Source: Heterocephalus glaber
Taxonomy: Eukaryota; Chordata; Mammalia; Rodentia; Bathyergidae
Assembly (NCBI RefSeq): GCF_000247695.1
Contig: NW_004624783.1
Span: forward strand, 248,919-312,918
Direction of reading: 5' to 3'
DNA: 64,000 bases
Within the stretch, counting starts at the first letter, position 1. Each line of letters opens with the position of its first letter. The position numbers and the translations under genes are program-made. Shown here piece after piece: positions 13,291 to 25,325 of this stretch. Below the pieces are notes generated by a model. It was not told the DNA's origin and made no database searches. It was given only the letters and a program-made list of their open reading frames with translations.

Positions 13291-14693
13291 ACTAGCTATC
13301 CTGGTGAATCATGGGGGCTGTAAAGAGTTTAAAGAAGAACTACTGAGTCCCTGGCTCACTAAGGAGATGAATGTGGTGCTATTCATGGAGATGGGGTTTG
13401 GGACAGGATCCCATGTCCAGTGTTGGTAATGCTGGCCTGGATCTGGACTGCTAGGGGAAGATTCTGCCTGAAACAGCTGACACCAGGTTCTCCATCTGGT
13501 CCAAGGTTATCACAGATAAAACTGTGAAAAAGGTAGCTCTCTAGGGTGCCGGGCATCGTGTCCAACTTCAGAGAAGAACATTTTCCTGCCTGTCTTCCTG
13601 GAGTGCCCCCTAACAGGCCTCCTCAGAGATCTTGAGTTTCTGAGTCCTCACCTTCTCCCTTATTACTCAGAATTGGGTGGTAGGGTCCTGCTAGCAAACC
13701 AGGGTTGAGGCCACTGCCTTTACAAGTTGTCCACGGATGATACTGCAAAATAGTTCTCAAGGGGGTAGAGGGTCAGCCATAGAGGATATGCAGGAGAGTG
13801 CATTTAATGTCATAGTGACTGGTGACTGGGCAAGACAGCTAGCATTTAGAACCAGAGACTACACTGAGGATGCTGTGTTGTTTATATCACCAGTGACAGC
13901 CTGACCACAAAGGGTCCTCACCAACATGTATAGTGCTCCCCTCCTGAGAAGCCAATGTGGGGTGATGTAATAAGTGCCTGGTAGAGCAGCACTGTGACCC
14001 AGAATAGAATGAAGGTCTCTTCACCAACAATCTAGAGCTTCCTTCACAGCACATTCTCACTTCTCCCCCCCCTCCCTCAATGAGTTGCAGTGAAGATTTG
14101 GATGAGGTACTAGTCCAGGCAGATTTTTCAGGCCTTATACCCAAAGTTTCTTACAAAGCCCCACCATTTTACCCCCAAGTTGATCCATTTCCTGGAGGAA
14201 TTCCTTTACCCTCCATCCTCCTGCTGCCACCTTCCTCTTAGCTTTTAGTTCCCTGGGTCTCAAGGCACAGCCACACTCCTTCTCCAGGTTAGGGACTTCA
14301 GAGCAAGATAGGAAACCTGAATCCAAAGCCCTCTGTGGCCTGAGCCTGCAGCCAGGGAGGAGAGGGCAGCGCCAGGGTCTGGTGCCCTGCCAGCTCTGGC
14401 AGCTGGATGAGCAGCTATAATGGGATTAGGGCTGGCTGTGCCCACCTCCCTGCATGCTGCACCCAAACCCTCCCTCCGTCTTCTCTCCCTCCCTGCTTCC
14501 CTTGGCCTCCTGATTAGGATGCAGCCCTGGCTCTACCTATCCCAGCCAGGCCTGGCTCATTGTCCTCTCCTCCCCTGGCTCGGTTAGTGCCTAGCAACCC
14601 TCACAGGGGAGCCCTTTCCCACCGCTGTCCTGCCCCTCACCATGCCCTGGGCTCTGATCACACACAATCATGGCTCGCCTTTGTAGTCATTGC

Positions 14694-14713
14694 AAAAAAA
14701 AAAAAAAAAAAAG
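14694..14713. repeat. Poly-A run
   Basis: An A homopolymer of about 18 nt with no recognisable SINE body attached. Confidence 0.9.
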
Positions 14714-15279
14714 CCAGTGAAAGGGAGCCAGCTGGCCTCACCAGATTCTCCCTGACAATCCCATTCCAAGAGTCTCTTCTGAAATTCCAGGCTTCCTTTC
14801 TAAGATTCCTAGGTCCCACCAGCAAGTCTCATTAGAAGATCTCAGGCTTTTATTCTAGAATTCTCCAAGTCCTGAAGTTCATTCTAGGAATCCATGAATT
14901 CTAGGTTTCCAGGATTTTATGACATGAGTCTCAGGCCAGTGGATTGTATTCTAAGTATTTGGTAATTGGATTATAGAAGAGCTTTTGTATCAGAAATGGA
15001 GTTTGTGGCTGTGGAATAGGGTGACAAGAGAAAGATAATAGGGAGGAAGACATTGCATTTTTATTCTTTTTAAGTTGCAGTTTCTGAAGAGTGTGATGAG
15101 GGATGGTGAGATCCATTTGCTGGCCCAACAAACATTTTCCAGCCACCCTCAGTGCTGGAGTTCGAGCAATGAGCAAAGACCCTGTCCTCAAGCAACATTC
15201 GGGGGAGAAAGACACTATGACATTTCAGAGAGCAAAAAGAGCTGTGAAGAAGAACAAGCAATAAATAACCATTATTTTT

Positions 15280-15440
15280 CTTCCACTGTGCTAGGAACTG
15301 CTCCAAATATAAATGTAAATATTCATAAAAGGTAGATGCTTTTATTTAGCCCCACTGTGTAGATGGGGAAACTGATGCATAGAAGGCTAAATAACTATCC
15401 AAATGGCAGAGCTGAGATTTGAATCCAGCAATCTGGTTCC
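15280..15440 (-). mobile_element. MIR SINE, reverse
   Basis: actgtgctaggaactgctcc, agatggggaaactgatgcat, aatggcagagctgagatttg and aatccagcaatctgg. Confidence 0.65.
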
Positions 15441-16089
15441 CAAACTGTTGCATAAGCACTGTGATCTATTGCAGGATGAGGGAGTGGGGCGTGAGGGGAG
15501 CACTTTCTCACAGGAGAGGGCAGGCACATGTGAACAGAGACGTGAAGAAGGTGAGGGGGTGATGCATGTGGGTATCTGCAGAAGGGCATCAGGGTAGCCA
15601 GGTCCCTCAGGGAGTGGGCCAGGCTCTTCTTCCACTAACAAGCACCAATGTCTGTGCTGTGGGGCTGGAGGGAGGTGTTCTATGGGGATCTGGTGGGAGG
15701 GGAAGACTCTAGATGCTTGTGGCTATGGTCATGCAAAGACCCCTCTGGCTGCTCCAGCCACATCTGTCTGTGTCCTGTTCTCCCTAGGTCTCCCTCATTC
15801 TGCAGAATTGTCCGCAGTATGCCAAGAAAGTGTTAAAACTGAACTGGCAATCGCCTGGTGACAGGACTAACCAGGCTGGTTAATTGTAAGCAATTAGAAA
15901 CACCATCGGTAGCTCATCCTGGTGGAAAACAGTGAGGACTGAAATGTTTTGGAAGCTGGGCGGAGGCGCTGGAGGGAGGAAGGGAGCTGAGCATTCTTGA
16001 TCTCCCTGCACACCTGGCTTCCTGATTCTGCTCTCAGTCTGTTCTGCCTGCAGACAGAGACAACTAGGCATGGAAGAAGGAGGGCCAAG

Positions 16090-16310
16090 GGCTTTGAGGT
16101 TGAGCTGAATAGGTTGGCAGCATCTGTAGCATCTTTGGACAAATTACTTTACCTCCCTGAGACTTGGTTCTGCACTTGTAAGTCTAGTAGAATCATAATC
16201 CCTAATCATATAGCTTGAGGACAAGGCCAGGAGACAAACTAGCAAGATACCTGAGCATGAGGCCTGGCATAGAGTAAGTGCTGAATAAATGGTCGCGTGC
16301 ATCATTATTT
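16090..16310 (+). mobile_element. MIR SINE
   Basis: ggacaaattactttacctcc and ctgagacttggttctgcac, ending gcctggcatagagtaagtgc and tgaataaatggt. Confidence 0.65.
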
Positions 16311-16529
16311 CAACCTTGTGGCTTTGGATGACTTGAAATAGTTATTTCCCCTCTCTAGGCCTCAGTTTCCCCATGGTGTTATAGTACAGACAGGGCTTGA
16401 TGACTCACTTATTCAATCAATACAGATTTCCTGAGCACATACTTTCTGTCAAGCACTGGAGATGCAACAAGATTAGCATAGGCTGTGCCCTCAGGGAATC
16501 CCCATCATGGGCTGTCTGGGCTCATGGAA

Positions 16530-17115
16530 GATGGCAGTTGTAGTAAGGTTCCCAAGGTTCTTGCACCCTGGCATAAAAGCCCAAGCAGCCCCTCCTATTT
16601 AATATGTGCAGGGCTTATAAATGGGACGGAAGTTTGCTTTCTTGATTAGGCCAGTTATGTGGCAAAGGCAAAGGGATTTTATGGATGTCTTTAAAATCCC
16701 TAATTTTAAGTTTATCCTTAGAGAGATTATTATCCTGAGAGGCCCTGAGCTAATCAGGTGAGCCCTTAGAAAGAGGGTCTAGAAATCAGGGAAGGCTGCT
16801 GAATAATCCCTTCCTGTGGCCTTGATCATGTGGGGAGAGGGCCTTCTGGGAGTTCAACACGGGTGACCTCTAGAAGCTCAGGACTCAGTCCTACAACCAC
16901 GAGGAGTTGGATTCTGCCACCAACCTTGGGAGAGGACTCCGGGCCTCAGATGAGAACACATGCCTGATTGACACTTTCACTGCAGCCTCCTAAGACTGTG
17001 AGCAGAATGCCCTGCCCAGTCTCCTGACCCCTGGAAACTGTGGATGAAAAAGGTGAGCTGTTTTAAGCTACTAAATTGGTAGTAGCTTTTTGTACAACAA
17101 CAGAAAACAAGTACT
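16530..17115 (+). mobile_element. MLT1-type LTR relic
   Basis: Characteristic segments are ggcaaagggattttatggat, gagattattatcctgagagg, tgagcccttagaaagag and the 3' end gctgttttaagctactaaat...acaacagaaaacaagtac. A solo MaLR LTR with no coding capacity. Confidence 0.65.
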
Positions 17116-17132
17116 ATACAAAGCTTGCCCTT

Positions 17133-17231
17133 GAATTAATTAATTAATTAATTAATTGGTACCAGGGATCAAACTTGGGTCCTTGCGCTTGCGCAGCAGA
17201 CTGTGAAACCACTGAGCTAAATCCACGGCCC
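17133..17231 (-). mobile_element. ID SINE, reverse, with (TTAA)n tail
   Basis: A reversed tRNA-Ala-like element (ggtaccagggatcaaac...ccactgagctaaatcc), preceded by an attaattaa tail that stands in for the A-rich 3' end. Confidence 0.8.
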
Positions 17232-18178
17232 TTGGCCTTGAATTTATGCAAGGCCCAGGGCAGCTCTGTCCTGCCAGTTTAAGCCAATTTCCTCATCCCT
17301 GCTCAGGGCCTAGAGCCTGGGTGCCTCCATGACTCCGCTGCAGATTATTCTCCTATCAGGCATGGCAAAGGATTGTTTCATCAGCCACCAACCTGCTCCC
17401 AACGTTGGTCATCAAAGAACACTTTATTTGCCCTACTTTTAATATAATTATTAGCATCATCTGCAGGACACCGAGTCAGGGCTCAGCCTGTCATAGGCCC
17501 CATACTATCTTGAGCTACTTTTCTGGGAATGGCTGTATCCATGCCTCATACAGGCTGCCTCCTCCCTCACAAATTATCTGTAATTTCCACAGCTCTGTGT
17601 TTGCTGAGGCCCTGTGGTTAAAGCCAGGGCTGTGTGGGGCTGAGGTGCACTGTCATTTTCAAAGGAGTCAAGCCAGGCTCCAGGAAGCTGCAGGAGCAGC
17701 AAGTGGGATCTGGCTTTGACTGTGTCACCTGGTAGAGGGCAGGGAGTGTGCAAAACAGCTCTTAAACATACACCTTGTGGCCTGTTGTGGTGTAGCTGAG
17801 AGGGGTCATTTCTACAGCAGATGAATCCTAGGCACCAACTCCCGGTTGTGCAGAAGATGGAGAAGGGATGGGGGTTAGGGATAGAAAAGAAAATCCTGTG
17901 GAGAGAGAGAGGAGGTGGAGGTGCGAATGGAAATATTGCATTCTCCTTCAGCCAGGGGCCCCACTGCACATTCAGCTCCCATGAGTAAACAGCTAATCCC
18001 TAGGGAGGGACCACAGAAGGTGAATGGGAAGTGTCACTCACTATTTTACAAGAATCCCCAGACAGTGATGAAGTGATGCCTCTGCAGACAGGCTTGCTGC
18101 CTGACTGAGCTTCTGCAGGACAGAAAACATCTCTATTCTGCCAGAGATGATGTACTTTCAGATCTGTGCATGGCACCT

Positions 18179-18222
18179 GTGTGCGTGTGTGTGTGTGTGC
18201 GTGTGTGTATAGGTGTGTATGG
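18179..18222. repeat. (TG)n microsatellite, interrupted
   Basis: gtgtgcgtgtgtgtgtgtgc and its continuation; interrupted by several C bases. Confidence 0.85.
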
Positions 18223-18554
18223 GTGCATGCTTGAGTCTCTGTGAATGCACTTCTGATCATGCATATTGCATGAGACTGCATACATGTGGAGAGGATACTC
18301 AAGGTGGCAATAGATACACACATTTGGGCATATGAATGAGCGTATACCTGAATATTTAAGTGCAAAGGGGAAGGAGACATGGGGGGCATTTTCCTCTGCA
18401 CTCTGGGCTTCAAGGAATCATTCCTTTCACCCCCCGCCCCAGCCCTAATACCCTCAGAGTTTCCAAATCCCAGAAGTTTGCCTGCCCTTCTAGCAGTTAC
18501 AGCTCAGGAGGGAGAGCACAGGGCTAAGGTCTCTAAGAGCTGGTGTGGCCCCTG

Positions 18555-18645
18555 CTCTGCCAGAATTATTTTGTAACTGAATGCATCATTTCCAGTCTCT
18601 GAACCTCATTTTCTTCATCTGTGAAATGGGGTGCTCCCTGACCAG
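18555..18645 (+). mobile_element. MIR SINE fragment
   Basis: gtctctgaacctcattttct followed by tcatctgtgaaatgggg, the MIR core. Confidence 0.55.
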
Positions 18646-19049
18646 GTCTGCACCTAGAACTGAGGGTTTCAAATCCCTTCCTGCCTGGTCCCATCCATCC
18701 CTCCTCCCAACCATCCTCCCCTTGCCCATTCTTATCCATTGCCAAGTAAGGGATAGAGAATGTGCAGGCCTAGGTTTTGAGGAGCAGGAGTGGCCAGTGT
18801 CTGCAAAGATGGCTCTCCTTTCCTCCTCTACTGCAGGTGTCTTCAGAGACAGTGTCAGGGGTTTCTAAGGCTCCTGGTAGTCTGAAGGCCATGAGTCTAG
18901 GTAGAGCTCTAACCTTCATTCTCTTGGTTTCTCAGAGGGTCTCAAGGCCCTGAGGACCAGGATCCACCTGGTCACTGCTCTGAACATACAAGCACATCTC
19001 CTTTGGAGGCTCCCATGCAAAGCACAGGGCAGAGAGCCGGCCACAGCAG

Positions 19050-19228
19050 TTCATAAGCTCAGGCTGCATACTAGAACCCCCTGGGGAGCTTTACAAAATA
19101 CTTTAGCTCAGGCTTCTCCACGACCAACTGTCCAATTATCTCTGTGGTAAGACTGGGCAAGGGCAGTTTTTAAAGCTCCCCAGGGCATTCCACAGCACCA
19201 AGAGGATTGAGAAGTGCTGGCCCTGGCA
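19050..19228. mobile_element. MER5-like hAT relic
   Basis: Contains aggctgcatactagaacccc, gggagctttacaaaatactt and ttttaaagctccccagggca, ending ttgagaagtgctgg. This is the palindromic MER5A layout. Confidence 0.65.
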
Positions 19229-22129
19229 TGGTGAGTATTCTGGGTATGTCAGCTGCGTGCTACCTGTGTCTTCCTATGTGCTGGTCCTGCCTGTGCAGCC
19301 CCAGGGCTGGGCTGGGCTAGGGGCGGAGAATCAGGAGGCAACTGCTGCTCAGGAGATATGAATGCTGGGTAGAGTGGCCTGGCATCCATCTCCCTCAGCC
19401 ACATCTCAGAAAATTGAATTAAAACCCATATTTTTCAGCTGCTGCCCGCCTGGCTGGCTGGCTTGTGGAGGGTGTGTGTGGGGGGGACAAGTCTGTGAGC
19501 ACCTTGGGGTAGGAAAAGCAGGTGAGGAGAACTCCAGGCCTCCTCCCAGGGGAGGGATACAATCACTGGGTGGGGGGTGGGGCTCTGGAAAAAGACCATT
19601 CCCAGGGGTGTCCCTTGGACCCCATTCTTTCCAAGTCCTGGCAGGTAGGATGGGAATGGTGGGTTGGCCAGTTTGGAGGTCAAAGTTAGAACTTAAGATG
19701 AAGTTGAGTTTTTGGGTGAATGTATGCGGAGGGGAGAAAAGAGGGACACTGTGACCCTGTCCTTGGGAAAATCCAATCTAGGGAACAGAACTGGCATAAT
19801 TCCTGCTCGTGGAATGCCAAGATTGTCTGCATAGACCAGAGCCAAATGCTTGACAAAGAGAGCAGCATAGCACCCAAAGGGCCTGCCAGGCTCCCAGAAT
19901 GATAGAGCAGCTCAAAAGGGAGAACAGCACTCAGCTGGGCACCAGGATGTCGGGTACAGTGCCTGCCCTGGTACAAAAGCCACCTGTGAGTCCTCTCACT
20001 ACATCCCCCTCACTAGACCCTCGGGGCTCAGGCACTCCATTCATGAAGCAGGAGCTGGACAGCTTTCCTGGGTTCCAGTACTGATGTGTCTTCCCATGCC
20101 TTGCGCAGGCTGATGCTACCAGGTGAGGCTGGATTAGCATTTCAAGCTACAAGGTTACTAGGCTATTCAGCACCTTTGAGAGAATTTGAGAGGTGTCTTC
20201 CAGGTGGATCAACTAAAGCAACATCCCTTTAGGGTGGACTCAGGACATGAGTGGCTTGATGGACAATGAATTCGGATCTTCATGGGCCCCTTGCAGATCC
20301 CTTTGGGCAGAGCACAAATTGTATTGGAGCCCTGAATGATGTCCAGCAATGGTCAGCTAGGGCCCCATCTTCTGGCTTTAGGGAGTCAAGCAAAGGGAGA
20401 ACAGGTAAAGGGAATGAGTGTGATTGAAGGATATCTGGGCTTCTCCCTTCATGCCTGGCCTTCCAGACAATGAGGAAGGTGCTACCAAGGCATGCACCAC
20501 CCCTGTGTGCTCACACCCCATGCCAAGATGTGCATCTGGGAGCACAGAACAGAGAGCAAGGAGTCTGGAACTCGGAGCAGGACTTGGAGAACAAGAAGTA
20601 TGGAACAGGGAGCAAACAGGAACTGGATGCAGAACTCCAGCAGTCCAGGGAGGCTGACCATCCACATTTCTGGGGGAAGCTGGCCCTCTGAGGTGACCCC
20701 ATCACCACTCTTGCACACACTCCCTGGCTGGAATCCCATGCTGTGCTCCCTGCCTCCCTCCTGATCCAGAGACTCCTGGCAGCCTTGCTTGCCTTTGCCC
20801 AGTTCACAGTTTACAGAGCACTTTCACACACAGCATCTCATTTGATCTTCCCAGCATCCTGGCTGGAGGCCAATGAAGGAAGCCAACTCCCAGAAGCTAG
20901 GGCAACAAGCTAAGAAGGGGTGCAATGGACCCCACAGAGTGCCCCCGGCTGTCTGGCTCCAGTGCATCACCTGACCATCTTCTCTCCGGAGGGCTCTTAA
21001 TCTTTCTTGATATAGAGACGGCTGACCTTGCTCCTACAGGAAGCTTTCTTGGACTGAAAGGAGCTGGGCCCATGCAGGCCAACAGTACGGCACGGCAGTA
21101 GGTACAGCACTTATTGGGCAGTAAGGTTAAAGTCTGGACTTGCTGCCTGGCCTAGGGAGCTCCATACATCTCTGGGACCTCAGATTGTTGTTCCCAAGTT
21201 TCCAAATCAACTTTTCTCCCCCTCCTCCTCAGTTATACTGGAGTCCCCAGGGAAAAGCTCAGATCTCTTTCTCCTTCCTCTCTCTTCCTCCATTGGGACT
21301 CCTCACTAGGAGGCCACCCCAGGGGGGCCAGAAACTCGCTTGAATGGGCAAGGACAGAGCTGGCTGCAGATCCAAGGACAGAGGGGGTGCAGGGGCTGTC
21401 CCTACACTGTTACCTGGGGAAGTAACCAGAAGCTGGGAGCAGAGACAGGTACTGGTGGGGTGGGTGGGCTGAGGGTTTAAGTGCCTGCCCAGGAGTGGGT
21501 GATCAACTGCTTTCAGCTAGGCTTTGACACCATCATAACTGGTGATGAGATCTTGACCTGTTTAGTTTCTGCCATTAAGCCTCAATCTACCTATTTGTCC
21601 TTTGAGGTTGAGCCAGGCCACAAAAAGAGAAGCTTTATCGATTCATTCCACATCAATGAATAAATGAAACTAGTAAAACCCTATTATGAAGTGTGTGTAC
21701 CTTTCTTATTTAATGCTGTTGTCAATCTGTGGGGATAGGTACTAACCTTTCCTTGTGCAGATGAAGAAGCTGAGGCATGAAGGCCATCCTGTCCTGTAAG
21801 CAAGCAGTGCCAACCCTATTCTGGCTACAAGGGCATCCTGGAGGACTTCAAATCAGGCACCCCAAACTAGCTAACCCTCCTAGGCCTGGCCGTAGGGACA
21901 AAGCAGAGTCCCAGTAAGGCCTGAGATTTGCCCAGGGGCGGGGAAAGAACAGGTCTTAGGACTTGAGAAGGAGAGAGCTTTCTAGCTTTGGGTGTCCTGC
22001 GGAGTGTGCAAAAAGGAAGGCTGCCAGGGGAAAGGCTCCACTCAGCCCCAGAATCTTCCCGACCCAGGTGGTGGTGGGCCGGCCCCAAGGTCTCCAGCCC
22101 TCCCCTTCTCCTGCTCCTCTGTGCTCCAG

Positions 22130-22790
22130 GCGGGGTCCGCATCGCCCTCCCCCCCCCCGCCCCCGGTCTAACCCCGCCCCCGGGCGCTCATTGGCCTGCA
22201 CCCCACCCTCCAGCCTGCGAGGTCCTCGCGGGGAGGCGGTGGTCTGTCGCCTCTCTCCCGCCCCCAGCCTGGCTTCCCAGCGGAGGAGGCGGTGTCTCTC
22301 CCGCAGGACAGAGCCCTGCTGGGCGGCCGCGCGGCAGGGGCGGTGAAGCCAGGCAGGGGGCGCCGCGCTCGGTCACCGGTGACTGACGGCGGCGGCTCCG
22401 GGCGAGCGCGGTCCCCGCGTGCGCACACGCACACGCCGCCGCGCAGGGACAGACGGACCCCGGCCGCCGGCGGCCACAGGACGCGGAGTCCGGGCTGGGC
22501 GCGCGCTCCTCGGCTCGCTTGCTCAGCTGCAGGCGTCTTGGAGACCCCGGCCGCCGCCAGGCCCGCGGTGAGCAGGTAAGGGCAGCCCCGTCGCCCCTGC
22601 CCTCCACGCCGGCAGGGCAGCCCAGCGCCAGCTCCAGAACCTTCGTCCAGGGGGGACCTCGGGCGCCCCCCTCCAGTCCTGGGGTCTCCACGCCGCGTCC
22701 GCCACGGCCGGAGCTCCCGAGTCCGAAATGAAGCTCTCTCCCGCCGCTGCCGCCGCTTCCTGCGTGTCGCCCCCCCACCTCCCGTGACCA
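22130..22790 (+). promoter_or_regulatory. ADCYAP1R1: CpG-island promoter of ADCYAP1R1
   Basis: This is the only long CpG-dense stretch in the window. It contains a GC box at 22172-22181 (ccccgccccc), a reverse CCAAT box (attgg) at 22190-22194, and a second GC box near 22337-22343. No TATA box is visible, so initiation is probably dispersed. A 12-bp perfect palindrome, gtcaccggtgac, lies at 22372-22383. A G-rich CTCF-like stretch is at about 22350-22364, and an NRF1-like gtgcgcac core lies near 22419-22426. It sits directly before the exon 1 donor. The transcription start cannot be placed from sequence alone. Confidence 0.75.
22290..22575 (+). other. ADCYAP1R1: ADCYAP1R1 exon 1 (non-coding 5' UTR; 5' end approximate)
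   Basis: The right end is set by a near-consensus donor, gagcag|gtaagg, at 22575/22576. An overlapping second donor, cgcg|gtgagc, lies 8 nt upstream (22567/22568), so two 5' UTR forms are possible. No ATG occurs from about 22290 to the donor, as expected for a leader. The left end is a guess because the transcription start is unknown. Splicing to exon 2 would bridge an 8.4-kb intron. Assignment rests on the CpG island, the donor and the downstream gene; no transcript evidence is available. Confidence 0.55.
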
Positions 22791-23272
22791 GGGCCCTTGC
22801 TTGGGGCGACCGATCCCCCCATCCCTGCAGCCCAGGGAGCTAGGGCCAACCTGTCTTGCGCCTCCCCCGGCGCCGAGAAGGGGCAACCAGGGGATGACAC
22901 TGACCAGAAGGACCCCAAAGAACCTGTATCCCTTGAGAACGCGTCTGCGCGGGTTTGGAAGGCTACACTAGAGGGTCCCTGGGGGTTAGATGCCGCAGTC
23001 TGTACCGGTTTTGAGGGGTGGGCAAAGAATGCGCTTCCGTAGAGGCCACCCTAGAATGACCGACCGACCCTCTATGGATATGCATGAAGGATTGTTCAAA
23101 AGAATTAGTCCTTCGGTTTCCCGCGGCGCGAGGGATTGGGTTGGGGATGCCTGAGCTTTGGCTGTCCCGTAAGGAAACGCCCTGTGGGGCCTGTGACAGA
23201 AACACGGCCTCCCAGGCCGGCTGAAGTGGGGTCCCTGCCGCCCGCCTTCAAGGCCGGTTCCTGCAGCAGCCG

Positions 23273-23300
23273 CGAGGTGGTGGTGGTGGTGGTGGTGGGG
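23273..23300. repeat. (GGT)n microsatellite with G-run
   Basis: Eight or so ggt units followed by a run of G at the start of intron 1; G-quadruplex-prone on the + strand. Confidence 0.9.
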
Positions 23301-24013
23301 GGGCATCCTTACTCCTTGCTGGCTGAGAGATGGTAAGGGACCGGGAGCCTCAGGAGGAAGCCCAGCCAGAAGGTGATGGCATTTCACGTGGAGCACTTAG
23401 GCTCCTCCTGACAGATACTGGGGTTGGGATTGCGGGGCATAGGGCACTGCTAATTCTTCAGGCCCTTTCTGTTTCAGTGCAGGTGAGTCAGGCTAGCTTT
23501 CTTTACCTCCCCCAGCCCTACAGTGTCCTTCAGCTCCCTCCACAACCCCAGCAAAGACAAAAACAAGACATAGCATTTGGCTTTATCTTATGAGCAGCCC
23601 TGAGGGTGGGGGCAGGGTGAAGGTTGGAAGGGGCCACACACAGGATATCTAAGGCCACTTGCCCTGGGACTGCCATTGCCCAGAGGCGGACTAGTACCCT
23701 GAAGGTCAGGCCAAGGCTTTTGGTGGCCCCAGCCTTCTGAAGAGGATGAGAGGTTGCTTTGGAGCCTGGGGGTGGGGGCAGTCAGGGGCACCAAAGTTTT
23801 CTCAGCAAGCCCCTCTCAGGGTCTGGGCTGGGTGCAGGTGTGGCTGGCAGAGGCCCCTGTCCTTAGTAGAGTCGGGGGCTCCGGCTTCTCCCTGACCTTG
23901 GAGAGGGCAGGCAGGGGTGCCATTCTGGATGACAATCGAAATTTGAACATACAAATTAGAGACAGAACATAGTGGAGCAGGCCTTGGGCCAGGTCTCCAG
24001 CTCATCCATCAAC

Positions 24014-24040
24014 AAGTGTGTGTGTGTGTGTGTGGGGGGG
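24014..24040. repeat. (TG)n microsatellite with G-run
   Basis: Ten gt units followed by seven to eight G. Confidence 0.9.
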
Positions 24041-25044
24041 TGACCAGGGAACTGATCCCTGTCTCTTGCCTGTTGTGCCATCAGAGGTGTCTCTCCCGTG
24101 TTGAGGTGTCCGAGACAAGACCCTGGCAGTCTGCTCCTGTGTGCAGGGAAGGTGGGTGCCTATAGGCAGCCTCTGAAGGACCTTTTCATGCCTTCTAAGG
24201 ACCAGGCAGACTATAGCATGTATGAAGATCCTGTTTTGTATAAGGTTCCTTCTGGGGTGGGGGGCTGGGAAACACTTTTCAACCCATCCTTTTCCCCAAG
24301 GCACTCCTCTCTGCTGTGCTGCTACTTTGGGACAGCCCCTAATTTCAGTGGGTCTTTACAGATCAGTATATGTGATCAGAGGTGGCTTAGGCTTGACTGT
24401 CACAGGTTACTGGCCTTCCAGGGGTGGACACTTCATTGACCAGGGGCTGGCATTGATTAAGTAGAGCCACCAAATGCTGTCTGCCAGAGAGCAGGAACCA
24501 AGTGTGCAAAGCGCAGAGTATGAGTTCAGCCCAAGGCCAGGAGGGCCTTGGTTACCTTACAGCCACTAACTAGGGAGCTGACACCTAGGTGACATGAGTT
24601 TCCTGTCCTGGGAAGGTCTGTGAGCAGAGGTGTGATGCCCCAGACAGGCACCCACAGTCACCTTGGAATAAAAGAATCTAAGATTCCCCAGTCTGATGGA
24701 GTTAGGCCTAGTGGCCCAGCTGCCTGGCAACATGAAGGCTAGAAACTCCTCAGCTATGATGTGTTTGTACCGAGCTCTGGATGCCGTCAGAGGCACTGGT
24801 GACAGCCACCCCCACAGTGATACACAGAGAGGGAGTGACACACAGCTGGGGAGGCATGTAGGCTTCCCACGACACCTGCCAGGGATGTGGAACAAAAAAG
24901 AGACATGCGATGTCAGAAGGACAAACAGACATTGAGGCATGCCCTGTCACGCGGCTCTGGGCGCATCTGCTTGAAGATCACAAACCTTCCTTAATGATGG
25001 TCCGGATGAGTGTGAGTGTGTGTGTGTACACTGAGTCACAGGAG

Positions 25045-25325
25045 TCTAGGGCAAAGGTTTGTGGGCTTTTTGGTAAATATATTAAATATAAGCTAGACAA
25101 CTATAGAGGATATGAAAACTAAAACAAGGAGTGGATATGTGGTAGTGAACTTTATTTGTGGATGCTGAATATTTAAATTTCATGCAGTTTCTAGGTGTTA
25201 TGAAATATGCTACTTCTTTTAATCTTTATTTACCATTTAGAAACGTACAAACCATTCTTGGCTCCCTGGCTGTACAAAAATAGGCAACAGGCTGGATCCA
25301 ACTGGGTGAAGGGTTTGCCAACTTG
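25045..25325. mobile_element. hAT-Charlie (MER1-type) DNA transposon relic
   Basis: The degenerate left end (gggcaaaggtttgtgggctt) and right part are recognisable. The right part reads aactttatttgtggatgctg, accattcttggctccctgg and acaaaaataggcaacaggct, and ends tttgccaact. This fits the non-autonomous Charlie/MER1 consensus. Lies in intron 1. Confidence 0.6.

Larger units (their letters stand above)
1..22100. other. Intergenic region upstream of ADCYAP1R1
   Basis: I recognise no gene on either strand here. Open frames are short, lack homology to any family I know, and often overlap repeats. What can be named is old repeats: MIR, L2, hAT-Charlie and MER5 relics, MaLR LTRs, B4-like and ID SINEs, and microsatellites. 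These are listed separately; the remainder is unique-looking non-coding DNA. In human and mouse the neighbour on this side is GHRHR. None of its exons was recognised, which fits a large intergenic distance. Confidence 0.75.

Noticed and set aside
1..22000. 3' exons of GHRHR, the expected upstream neighbour
   Set aside because: No class B receptor exon was seen before 31004; the human intergenic distance is large enough to place GHRHR outside the window.
22188..22886. A 232-codon open frame on the minus strand over the CpG island
   Set aside because: High GC content removes stop codons by chance. The translation is low-complexity Gly/Arg/Pro with no known domain and lies antisense to the promoter and exon 1.
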